Part shown: positions 14,392 to 20,929 of the stretch, piece after piece
How positions within the stretch are numbered: position 1 is the first letter of the stretch
Layout of the letters: each line of letters starts with the position of its first letter
The notes under the pieces: generated by a model
The model's database searches: none
Told to the model about the DNA's origin: nothing
Seen by the model: the letters and a program-made list of their open reading frames with translations, nothing else
DNA from: CAZQBY01 sp964540655
GTDB lineage: Archaea > Altiarchaeota > Altiarchaeia > JAFGQM01
DNA length: 28,885 nt
Reading direction: 5' to 3'
Assembly: GCA_964540655.1 (NCBI GenBank)
Contig: CAZINR010000010.1
Coordinates: 1-28,885 of the forward strand
Program-made: the position numbers and the translations under genes

Positions 14392-14759
14392 GAGAATAGC
14401 TTTGTCTTGACCCCGATTTTATTGGCCGCCTTCTGCAGCCATATCTGCTTAGAGCTTATGGCAAGTGTACAGCCCATCTTCTTGGCAAGACGAAGGTCCA
14501 TGGCCTCCTCGTCAGCCAGAGTGAACCGCTCCCTGAGCTTTTCGGCTTCTTCCTTGTCTTTACGGTCGAGCGTAATGTCCGTGATGAATGACTCGGGGTT
14601 CTTGAAGGCCGAGTATATCTTCAAATCGGCATGCGGAGCGAGCTCCTGCTTCATCTTGTAAATCTCGTTCCGACCCTTCTGCCGCTCGTAAAGGCTTCTG
14701 GAGACCACGAAATCCCTGCTCCGTCCCATCCCGCCTGCCAGCTTGTCGATAAAGGACAT
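14388..14759 (-). CDS. PIN-like domain protein
   Basis: A 123-residue protein. The C-terminal half has the PIN pattern: LADEEAMDLRLAKKMGCTLAISSKQIWLQKAANKIGVK, corresponding to the 'EaxaixlA...g..llissk...l..aa...Gv' region of PIN ribonucleases. The N-terminal half, with FIDKLAGG and a helix FVVSRSLYERQKGRNEI, has only one candidate for the first catalytic aspartate (Asp5) and lacks the usual LDT context. It may therefore be inactive or very divergent. It is tightly coupled to both neighbours (1-bp and 4-bp overlaps) and has no antitoxin, so a toxin role is unlikely. Confidence 0.5.
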   Translation of the reverse strand: MSFIDKLAGGMGRSRDFVVSRSLYERQKGRNEIYKMKQELAPHADLKIYSAFKNPESFITDITLDRKDKEEAEKLRERFTLADEEAMDLRLAKKMGCTLAISSKQIWLQKAANKIGVKTKLFS

Positions 14760-15304
14760 CAGTCCATCACCTCCGTTAGTTCCTCGGGCACGGACCTGCC
14801 TAGCCCGCGCCTGACCCTGACCTTCACACGGTCGCCCTTCCGGACCTTGAGGCCTAGACTGTTCTTCACGGCATAATTGGCCTCGAGCACCTTCGAGAAC
14901 AGGCCGCTCCTGAGGCTGACACCTACCCAGTCGCCCGCGGAGAAAAGGACCACCCCATATGTGAAGTTCCTAACGACCATGTACCTGACCACTATGGTCA
15001 TCATTATCACGATTATCAGCAGGATGAATATGTTGTAGATGGCCGAGAAGTCGGTGAGTGAGATGGTGGTTGTGGCGGTCAGGTAGAACACCGCGACAAG
15101 CACGACCTCGTATACCAGGAACATCAAGAGATACTTGCTCCAGTCCTCAGGGTAGTCGTCTTTGAGCTGGGATCTGGCCAGCGGGAACTGGAGGAGGAAA
15201 GCCGCCGCGGCCGGAATCAGCAATAGCGGCTCCAGCATCAATGCGGCTATCACAAGCAGCAGAAAGATTATCATCAGCGCTTGTATCTTGGAAAGTGAGT
15301 TCAT
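14759..15304 (-). CDS. Membrane protein with C-terminal soluble beta domain
   Basis: A 181-residue protein with four hydrophobic segments in two pairs: IQALMIIFLLLVIAAL and EPLLLIPAAAAFLLQF near the N-terminus, then YLLMFLVYEVVLVAVFYL and YNIFILLIIVIMMTIVV. A soluble C-terminal part follows, with FSAGDWVGVSLRSGLFSKVLEANYAVKN and KGDRVKVRVRRGLGRSVPEEL, resembling a small barrel like that of NfeD or the archaeal DUF2101 proteins (tentative). I start it at the ATG at 15302-15304; a TTG 11 codons upstream is also open. The stop overlaps the next ATG by 1 bp. Function unknown. Confidence 0.65.
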   Translation of the reverse strand: MNSLSKIQALMIIFLLLVIAALMLEPLLLIPAAAAFLLQFPLARSQLKDDYPEDWSKYLLMFLVYEVVLVAVFYLTATTTISLTDFSAIYNIFILLIIVIMMTIVVRYMVVRNFTYGVVLFSAGDWVGVSLRSGLFSKVLEANYAVKNSLGLKVRKGDRVKVRVRRGLGRSVPEELTEVMD

Positions 15305-15445
15305 CGGGATAATAAACGCACGGAAAAGAAAAACCAAAGTGCCGAGAACGCTGATGAAAGGCGCGTTCTTGGCAGCCGGTCTGGATAGAATAAGGCAGAG
15401 CAGTGGAAAACCCTAATTTTTAAGGTTTGAGGGGAAAATAGGTCG

Positions 15446-15853
15446 GTGGAACCATCTGAAGTCAGGAAGCTGGCCGAAGCCGTGGAAGCCGGCCTCCGTG
15501 ACGGCCGAAGCCTCGATTCCTTGAGAAAGGCTATGCAGGAATCCGGTTACGACCAAGGAGAGATAAGGGAGGTCATATCCAGCGTAGACCGAAAGAGGAC
15601 CATACGCCGGCCGCAGAGGAAAAGAGAGCTCAACCTCACCTGGGTGGCCGCGGCGGCAGTCATAGTGATTGTCATAGCTGTCGGTGCCTTTATGTTCATG
15701 GCCGGGCCCGTGGACGGTCCAGATATGCCGACCTCCGAAGAGCCCGTGGAAGAAGTGGTCAAGATATGCTACGCCCTCAATGAGAGCATAATGGAGACTA
15801 TGAAGGAGGCGGGCGCAGACTGCGACAGGTGGTTCCTCATAAAGGAAGTCTAG
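15446..15853 (+). CDS. Single-pass membrane protein, function unknown
   Basis: A 135-residue protein starting with GTG. The N-terminal cytoplasmic part contains two helices, SEVRKLAEAVEAGLRDG and SLDSLRKAMQESGYDQGEIREVI; this second motif resembles small helical linkers seen before membrane anchors in archaeal proteins. A basic stretch (RKRTIRRPQRKREL) precedes one transmembrane helix, WVAAAAVIVIVIAVGAFMFM, near 67-86. The short exterior part is acidic and holds two cysteines. TTTTTAAG at 15417-15424 lies 25 bp upstream of the GTG, so the mRNA may be leaderless. The 3' end overlaps trpF by 17 bp, convergent. Confidence 0.6.
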   Translation: MEPSEVRKLAEAVEAGLRDGRSLDSLRKAMQESGYDQGEIREVISSVDRKRTIRRPQRKRELNLTWVAAAAVIVIVIAVGAFMFMAGPVDGPDMPTSEEPVEEVVKICYALNESIMETMKEAGADCDRWFLIKEV

Positions 15854-16490
15854 CGTTCTCGATGAACGCTTTCACCTTCTTCGGGTCTTTCTTGCCGGGC
15901 ATCGACTCCACCCCGCTGGAGACGTCAACGGCGAAGGGGCGCACTTGGCCAGCAGCTTGGGCTACATTGGCGGGGGTCAGGCCTCCCGCGACTATCACCG
16001 GCTTCCGGGAGCTCTTCTTCAGCTGCGCTGCTATAGACCAGTCGTAGGTCTTTCCGGTGCCGCCAATCTCCTTGCCGAATTTGGTATCCATGAGTATGTA
16101 GTCCGCTATCCCCGAGATCTCGGATATGCGAGACTCGAGTCTTTCATCCGCCTCTTTCAGGCGCGCGTCTATGGAGACGTTGGCGATTATTGCGGGCACG
16201 GACTCCTTCACCTCACCATACTCCTCCGCCGTCAGGGGGGCGTGCAGCTGGAGTACGTCGGCGGTCGAGGCCTCGAAGCTGTTGAGTATCTGGCTCAAAT
16301 CCTGCGAGTGTGTGACTAAGACTGTGGGGACGATCGGCTGTGTTTCAGTTATGATCCTTGCTATCTCGTCCGGCGAGAGATAACGCGGTGAAATCTCCGC
16401 ATTGACGAATCCCAGGAAATCCGCGCCCATCCCCATGGCCATCCGGGCGTCCTCGGGATTTGTAAGTCCGCATATCTTGACAGCGGTCAT
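15837..16490 (-). CDS. trpF: Phosphoribosylanthranilate isomerase
   Basis: A 217-residue TIM barrel that isomerises phosphoribosylanthranilate in tryptophan synthesis. It has the opening strand AVKICGLTNPEDA with the catalytic cysteine (Cys7), GADFLGFVN, VLQLHAPLTAEEY, ADYILMDTKFGKEIGGTGKTYDW carrying the catalytic aspartate, PVIVAGGLTPANVAQA and FAVDVSSGVESMPGKKDPKKV at the phosphate site. It is separated from trpDC by the PIG-L gene on the opposite strand, so it is not in one operon with them. The ATG sits close to a TATA-like element at leaderless distance. Confidence 0.95.
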   Translation of the reverse strand: MTAVKICGLTNPEDARMAMGMGADFLGFVNAEISPRYLSPDEIARIITETQPIVPTVLVTHSQDLSQILNSFEASTADVLQLHAPLTAEEYGEVKESVPAIIANVSIDARLKEADERLESRISEISGIADYILMDTKFGKEIGGTGKTYDWSIAAQLKKSSRKPVIVAGGLTPANVAQAAGQVRPFAVDVSSGVESMPGKKDPKKVKAFIENARLPL

Positions 16491-16525
16491 TTTTTATTTT
16501 GTCTTTATAATAAGGTTTATCAAAA
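16491..16525. promoter_or_regulatory. Divergent promoter region of trpF and the PIG-L gene
   Basis: A 35-bp, very AT-rich gap. On the minus strand TTATTATAAAG lies about 20-25 bp from the trpF ATG. On the plus strand TTTTTTATTTTG lies about 28 bp before the PIG-L ATG. Both transcripts would have minimal leaders. I see no attenuator or operator here. Confidence 0.4.
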
Positions 16526-17401
16526 ATGCCCCCACGTCTCGGACATAGGTATTTAGACCATAAGAAGTTCGGGAGGACTAGGGAAAAGCGCCCGATACAT
16601 GATAGGCGAAAGCCGGGGGAAATAGTATTCGACCCAAAACCAAATGAGCTCATGATTGGGCGGACTGGGGTAATCTCGCCGCATTTTGACGATGCGGGGC
16701 TCAATGCTCCGGGAGCCATATACCTAAAGGGGTCCGGGGGGGAGATACATATCGTCAATGTCGTGCCCGGCCACAAAGCCCCTATAGAGGGTATTGAGAA
16801 TCCGGAGGACAGAATTGCAAAAAGGCTAGGCGAGGGTAGGAGTGAGGCAGACATCCTGGGCGCAGAGATGACCTATCTTGACCTTCGGGGGCTTTACGAG
16901 AAGAAGAGGTTCACTTCGGCAGAGAGAAGAAGATTTTTTTCAGAGTTGGACAGGCTGGATTTCCAAACGCTTGTGATACCCTCAGAGAATGACGCCAACA
17001 AAGACCACCAGAATGTCAGGGAGGCGAGCCTTGACTGGGCCGCTGAGCGGGCTTGGAAGGGAAGACCGGTCGTGATCGTGGAGGCGGATTCCATGTGGGG
17101 GACGGTCCCGGAGAAGTATTTGACCCATGCGATAAGGTTAACGCCAGAATTGAGGAGGATTAGGAACATGGCGCAAAGGGTACACACGAGTCAATGGAAA
17201 AGGACCAATTTCCCGAGGGTCTCAAAGCTGAAGGCTCAGGCGAGGGGAGTGATACTCGGGGAGCATATGCACGGCCTTGTCCCAAAGACTCCCGATTTAG
17301 GGCCCTGCGAAGCGTATTCACAAAACATATTGCACAGGATCGGCAGAAAATTGGTGTTGGAGAGAATCAGCGCCAAGCATAGAGGTAAGTATGGGCTTTA
17401 G
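16526..17401 (+). CDS. PIG-L/LmbE family deacetylase
   Basis: A 291-residue metal-dependent N-deacetylase-like protein. The zinc motif is VISPHFDDAGLNAPG (His53, Asp55, Asp56 by count), in the family form PHxDD. The partner histidine motif appears as NDANKDHQNVREA, where His plays the HxxH role. The segment EADILGAEMTYLDLRG follows the usual nucleotide-like helix. Members remove acetyl groups from N-acetylglucosamine conjugates or related sugars; the substrate here cannot be told. The basic N-terminus (RYLDHKKFGRTREKRPIHDRRK) is unusual. It is slightly richer in A and T than its neighbours and overlaps the trpC stop by 4 bp, convergent. Confidence 0.83.
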   Translation: MPPRLGHRYLDHKKFGRTREKRPIHDRRKPGEIVFDPKPNELMIGRTGVISPHFDDAGLNAPGAIYLKGSGGEIHIVNVVPGHKAPIEGIENPEDRIAKRLGEGRSEADILGAEMTYLDLRGLYEKKRFTSAERRRFFSELDRLDFQTLVIPSENDANKDHQNVREASLDWAAERAWKGRPVVIVEADSMWGTVPEKYLTHAIRLTPELRRIRNMAQRVHTSQWKRTNFPRVSKLKAQARGVILGEHMHGLVPKTPDLGPCEAYSQNILHRIGRKLVLERISAKHRGKYGL

Positions 17402-18162
17402 CAGAAGACCAATTTTTTGACTGCATCTCTGACATCGTCCGCGCGCATCAGCGAGGTCCCCACAAGCGCCGCGTCCGCATGCTTGAGCACGAAATCCAGG
17501 TCCTCTCTCGTCTTGACCCCGCTCTCCGAGACTGTGAGCCGTCCCTTCGGGACCAGGGGCGCCAGCCTCTCGGTGGTCTTCAAATCGACTGTGAGGTCTT
17601 CCAGGTTCCTGTTGTTTATGCCGATTATCTCGGCTCCGGAGGATACCGCTGCATCCAGCTCGTTCTCGTCATGCGCCTCGACCAGAGCCTCCATGCCCAG
17701 CTCGCGGGTCTTCTCATAAAATGCCTTCAAATCCTGACCCAGCACCGAGACCATAAGCAGGACCGCATCCGCTCCGTAATGCCTCGCCTCAATGAGCTGG
17801 TACTCGTCGACTATGAAGTCCTTGCGCATGACCGGGATGCTGACGGCCTTCCTGGCCCTGCGCAGGTTCTCCAGGCTGCCGTGGAAATAAAAGGGCTCGG
17901 TCAGCACGGATATGGCGGCGGCCCCTCCGGCCTCCATCTCCTTTGCGGCGCGGTACGCGTCTATTGTCTGCAGTGCCCCCTCGCTGGGCGACGCAGGCTT
18001 TATCTCGGTTATGACCGCATTGCCGCTGGCAGAGGCGAGCGCCTTTTTCAGGCTGCGAGACTCGCCTTTCGCTTCGAACAAATCGGCCGGAATCTTGCGC
18101 TTTCTGAGCTCGAGCTCCATGCGCGTCTTCGCGACAATCCTATCGAGCACATTCTCATTCAT
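17398..18162 (-). CDS. trpC: Indole-3-glycerol phosphate synthase
   Basis: A 254-residue TIM barrel converting carboxyphenylaminodeoxyribulose phosphate to indole-3-glycerol phosphate. Seen here: ITEIKPASPSEG with the catalytic lysine, AISVLTEPFYFHGSLENL, VSIPVMRKDFIVDEYQLIEARHYGADAVLL with the second lysine, ALVEAHDENELDAA, GINNRNLEDLTVDL and SESGVKTREDLDFV, and the phosphate-binding DAALVGTSLMRADD. The ATG at 18160-18162 overlaps the trpD stop by 8 bp, so it is co-translated with trpD. Confidence 0.96.
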   Translation of the reverse strand: MNENVLDRIVAKTRMELELRKRKIPADLFEAKGESRSLKKALASASGNAVITEIKPASPSEGALQTIDAYRAAKEMEAGGAAAISVLTEPFYFHGSLENLRRARKAVSIPVMRKDFIVDEYQLIEARHYGADAVLLMVSVLGQDLKAFYEKTRELGMEALVEAHDENELDAAVSSGAEIIGINNRNLEDLTVDLKTTERLAPLVPKGRLTVSESGVKTREDLDFVLKHADAALVGTSLMRADDVRDAVKKLVFC

Positions 18163-19171
18163 TAGACACCTCTATAAGCTTCTGCAGCCGGTCCATCGCG
18201 CTGTCGGAGTCTATGCTGTCCTCGGCCATCTCGATTCCCGCCTTCAGGGTCCGGGCAGCGTCCGCGGCGTATATCGCAGCGGCCGCGTTGAGCACGACTA
18301 TGTCTCTTTTTGGGCCTTCCTTTCCCATGAGAAGGTCCGTGACAATCTGAGCGTTCTCTTCGGGAGTCCCGCCCTTCAAATCGGCGGCCTTCGCCCTTCT
18401 TATCCCAAAGTCCTCCGGCTCGATGTAATATGATTCAACCACGCCCCTGCGCAGCTCCGAGACCTTGGTCTTGCCGAGGGTGGACATCTCGTCGATGCCG
18501 TCCATGCCGTGCAGCACGAGGGCGTGGACGCTGCCCGTCCGCTTAAGCACGCCGGCCAGCTTCTCGGTGAGCATATGGTCGTATACGCCGTAGACCTGGT
18601 GCTTGACATCGGCCGGGCTTATCAGGGGGCCGAGGATGTTGAAGACCGTGCGGGTGGCCAGCTCCTTGCGGGCCTCCGCCACGTTCTTCATGGCACCGTG
18701 GAAGGTGCGCGCATACATGAATCCTATACCCGCCTCCTCTATGCATCGGCACACGCCCTCCGCGTCCAGGCCTATCCTGACCCCCAGCTTCTCCAGCACG
18801 TCGGCGCTCCCGCTCTTCGAGGAAACAGAACGGTTCCCGTGCTTTGCGACAGGAACGCCGGCTCCGGCCGCGACGAGGGCTGCGGCCGTGGAGATGTTGA
18901 AAGTGTCCAGTTTGTCGCCCCCGGAGCCGCAAGTGTCCACCAGCCTATCCAGTATCTCCGGCCTGCAAGAGACCCTGTCGGCGAACTTCCTCAATACCCG
19001 GGTGAACGAGGCTATCTCATCCATAGTCTCGCCCTTGGACTTGAGCTTGAGCAGGAAATCCTTGATGTCTTCATGGCCGGCCCTGCCGTCCATTATCAGG
19101 GCCATGGCCTCCTCCGCCTCTTCAGGCGTGAGGTCCTGCTCAGAAGCCAGCTTTTCGAGAATCTTGTCCAT
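18155..19171 (-). CDS. trpD: Anthranilate phosphoribosyltransferase
   Basis: A 338-residue enzyme that transfers phosphoribose from PRPP to anthranilate. The N-terminal helical domain has LTPEEAEEAMALIMDGRAG. The PRPP-binding signature is VDTCGSGGDKLDTFNISTAAAL, followed by VAKHGNRSVSSKSGSADVLEKLG, the RTVFNILGPLISPA segment and the VLHGMDGIDEMS region. Length and motif order are normal. It heads trpDC; trpE, trpG, trpA and trpB are not in the window. Promoter elements upstream are weak (AATTAGAG near 19184-19191 on the plus strand). Confidence 0.97.
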   Translation of the reverse strand: MDKILEKLASEQDLTPEEAEEAMALIMDGRAGHEDIKDFLLKLKSKGETMDEIASFTRVLRKFADRVSCRPEILDRLVDTCGSGGDKLDTFNISTAAALVAAGAGVPVAKHGNRSVSSKSGSADVLEKLGVRIGLDAEGVCRCIEEAGIGFMYARTFHGAMKNVAEARKELATRTVFNILGPLISPADVKHQVYGVYDHMLTEKLAGVLKRTGSVHALVLHGMDGIDEMSTLGKTKVSELRRGVVESYYIEPEDFGIRRAKAADLKGGTPEENAQIVTDLLMGKEGPKRDIVVLNAAAAIYAADAARTLKAGIEMAEDSIDSDSAMDRLQKLIEVSNE

Positions 19172-19223
19172 GCCGATTCCTAAATTAGAGAAAGCAGGAT
19201 AATAAATGCGGATTTTGGACCAA

Positions 19224-19973
19224 TCAGGCCAGGCGGAGGACCATCCAAAGCCCCACGAAGAAGAGGGCTACGGACATGATGCCCACAACAAGGCGCGTGT
19301 CGCTCCTGAGCGAGAAATAAGCGCCAGCCTGCGCGCCGGCGAGCGTCCCCAGGCCGAGCGGCAGCGCGAGGACGTAAGCCACCTGCGAGTTGCCTGCGAA
19401 GAGTGCCGCGGCGAGCAGGCTCCCGGAGAGCGTGACCAGCTGGCTCGTGGCAGCCGCTATCTTCGGAGGCATGCGAAGGAACATTATCATGGGGGGGACC
19501 CTCAGGACGCCCCCGCCGATGCCGACTATGGGGGACGCCGCGCCGACGATGAAGCCCAGAAGGGCCGACTTGCGGGTGCTCACCTTATCAAGGGGCAGGG
19601 ACTTCGCCGCCTTCAGGGCGAAGTTCTTGAAGAGGAACAGGGACTTTATGAGCAGGATGAGGCCGAGCACCAATGTGAACAGCTCGACCGTCACTCGCTG
19701 GTTGAGGTAGACGCCCAGGAATATGCCCGGTATGGTGAAGGCTATGAAGACTCTGGCAAGAGGCCAGTCTATCTTGTGCTGGCGCCGGTAGGCGAGTGCG
19801 CTCGACAGGGAGGTGACTACATCCACGAGCAGGGCGGTCCCGGCGATGAACTGCGGGCTCATGTCTGTCGTGAGGAGCAGGAAGGGGACCATCAGGAAGC
19901 CGCCCCCGGAGCCGACGATGGAGGCCACGAACCCGATCCCGAGACCGACCAGGACTAGTATGAAGAACTCCAT
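19224..19973 (-). CDS. TauE/SafE-family anion permease
   Basis: A 249-residue polytopic membrane protein. It carries the two inverted family repeats, each opened by a glycine-rich motif: FVASIVGSGGGFLMVPFLLL near residues 15-34 and AASPIVGIGGGVLRVPPMIM near 145-165. Seven or eight hydrophobic helices are visible. Relatives export sulfite, sulfoacetate or related small organosulfur anions; the substrate here cannot be assigned. It starts with an ATG at 19971-19973. CTTTTATT on the minus strand (19995-20002) is a TATA element at leaderless spacing, so it is probably transcribed separately from the structured region upstream. Confidence 0.87.
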   Translation of the reverse strand: MEFFILVLVGLGIGFVASIVGSGGGFLMVPFLLLTTDMSPQFIAGTALLVDVVTSLSSALAYRRQHKIDWPLARVFIAFTIPGIFLGVYLNQRVTVELFTLVLGLILLIKSLFLFKNFALKAAKSLPLDKVSTRKSALLGFIVGAASPIVGIGGGVLRVPPMIMFLRMPPKIAAATSQLVTLSGSLLAAALFAGNSQVAYVLALPLGLGTLAGAQAGAYFSLRSDTRLVVGIMSVALFFVGLWMVLRLA

Positions 19974-19994
19974 CCAGTAGTTTGTGGAGGTTGG

Positions 19995-20002
19995 AATAAA
20001 AG
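19995..20002 (-). promoter_or_regulatory. TATA box of the TauE-family gene
   Basis: The minus strand reads CTTTTATT, centred about 25 bp upstream of the start codon at 19973. It lies just beyond the base of the last GC hairpin of the structured block. Confidence 0.4.
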
Positions 20003-20016
20003 TTAGAAGAAATAGA

Positions 20017-20280
20017 GGCCCCGGCGCCTCGCGGCGCCGGTTGGGCTTCAGGCTTGACGCCTGCTGTTGGGGGTGGTAAGGGTGACGGTCTCCTGTCCTG
20101 AGTCTGCAGTCTTGTGGACCAGAGACTGCGGACCGGAGAGACCTCCTACCGGAGGCTCCGAAGAGCCTCCTGTCCCCGCAGGGCCCGGGTCGGGCTCCCT
20201 GCGGATTCCGCTGTTAACGGTGACACCAGACCCCTGGGGGCCCGGCCGTCGGGTCGGCTTGGGTGTGTTTGCAACACAGC
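20017..20280. ncRNA. Candidate structured RNA of unknown type
   Basis: A GC-rich intergenic block with six strong hairpins. These are CCGGCGCC/GGCGCCGG (20021-20040, loop TCGC); CAGGC/GCCTG (20049-20063); a long stem from GGTCTCC at 20087 to GAGACC at 20138-20143 with an inner GCAGTCT/AGACTGC; GGAGGCTC/GAGCCTCC with a CGAA loop (20151-20170); CCGCAGGG/CCCTGCGG with inner CCCG/CGGG (20176-20204); and TGTGTT/AACACA (20264-20278). No frame looks protein-coding. On the minus strand the last hairpin is followed by a U-rich stretch, so the minus strand, perhaps as the 3' part of the upstream regulator's mRNA, is slightly favoured. I looked for SRP RNA, RNase P RNA and 5S rRNA signatures and did not find them. 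Confidence 0.45.
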
Positions 20281-20289
20281 TCTGTCGGG

Positions 20290-20757
20290 TTAAGGCTTGG
20301 GAGCTACGTAGTAAACAGTCCTGCCAGAGTGAATTTTGTCAACGACTCCGCGAGCGAAGAGCTTGTTGAGTCGCGCGGACGCGGCGTGCTTTCCTTTGTA
20401 GTCGAACTCTTTCTGCAAATCCCCGGCCGAGACCTTCTCCCGGCTCTTCACGAACTTGAGGACCTCCTGGTCCTTCTTGCTGAGGGCGACTGTGTCATGA
20501 GTCTTTCTCGATTCGATGTCGGACATCTGCGACTCTATCTTGGAAAGCCGCTTGTTCAGATCGAGCAGAAGCGAATTGAAATTGTCTATGGCTGCCTTGA
20601 GGCCCAGGAATATCTGGGAGAACATGAATGGGTTTTCAGCAACGGCCTTGTACTTCTCCGTCACCTCGGTAAGCTCTTTGAGCTGGTCGCCCAGGTTCAG
20701 GCTGTACTGCTGGGGCATTAGGCTTGCTTCCGTCCCACCGCTCTTTTTCTTAGTCAT
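20290..20757 (-). CDS. Winged-helix DNA-binding protein with coiled coil
   Basis: A 155-residue protein. The middle segment, FLGLKAAIDNFNSLLLDLNKRLSKIESQMSDIESRK, is a likely coiled coil for dimerisation. The C-terminal 70 residues read as a winged helix: LSKKDQEVLKFVKSREKVSAGDLQKEFDYKGKHAASARLNKLFARGVVDKIHSGRTVYYVAP, where the two-residue turn and final beta wing are clear. I prefer the ATG at 20755-20757, which has GAAGGA just upstream; a TTG five codons earlier is also open. A 17-bp palindrome lies between it and its TATA box, suggesting autoregulation. Function otherwise unknown. Confidence 0.75.
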   Translation of the reverse strand: MTKKKSGGTEASLMPQQYSLNLGDQLKELTEVTEKYKAVAENPFMFSQIFLGLKAAIDNFNSLLLDLNKRLSKIESQMSDIESRKTHDTVALSKKDQEVLKFVKSREKVSAGDLQKEFDYKGKHAASARLNKLFARGVVDKIHSGRTVYYVAPKP

Positions 20758-20774
20758 GATTCCTTCATCCAAAA

Positions 20775-20807
20775 TCGTGATTATATCACGACACTACCTA
20801 TAAAAAT
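20775..20807 (-). promoter_or_regulatory. Promoter and palindromic operator of the winged-helix gene
   Basis: ATTTTTATA on the minus strand (20799-20807) is a strong TATA box. Its predicted start site, about 20778, lies inside an inverted repeat with arms TCGTGAT (20775-20781) and ATCACGA (20785-20791) around TAT. An operator overlapping the start site of a regulator gene suggests negative autoregulation (inference). Confidence 0.55.
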
Positions 20808-20895
20808 ACATGCCTTTCTTTGGCCGTCTGGGGGATAATATTGTCAATAAAAAGATGTGTTATAAAACACTAAAAAGAGGTCAAAAAACGTAGCC

Positions 20896-20904
20896 TTTTT
20901 ATAG
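20896..20904 (+). promoter_or_regulatory. TATA box of the three-cyclin protein gene
   Basis: TTTTTATAG, centred about 30 bp before the ATG at 20930, with GGGGG a few bases before the start codon as a weak Shine-Dalgarno sequence. The region from 20830 to 20895 is AT-rich and contains a small palindrome, GTGTT-ATAA-AACAC, near 20860-20873. Confidence 0.5.
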
Positions 20905-20929
20905 TTTACGTTCTTATTATACGGGGGAA

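Noticed and set aside
20017..20290. SRP RNA, RNase P RNA or 5S rRNA
   Set aside because: The size and GC content fit, but the SRP helix 8 GGAAGG-type core, the RNase P conserved regions and the 5S GTTAAGCC context were not found on either strand. A covariance model scan is needed to exclude divergent forms.
20067..20369. A 100-codon plus-strand frame through the GC-rich hairpin block
   Set aside because: It starts with TTG without a ribosome binding site, is dominated by Pro, Gly and Arg from the GC-rich repeats, and overlaps the winged-helix gene antisense.
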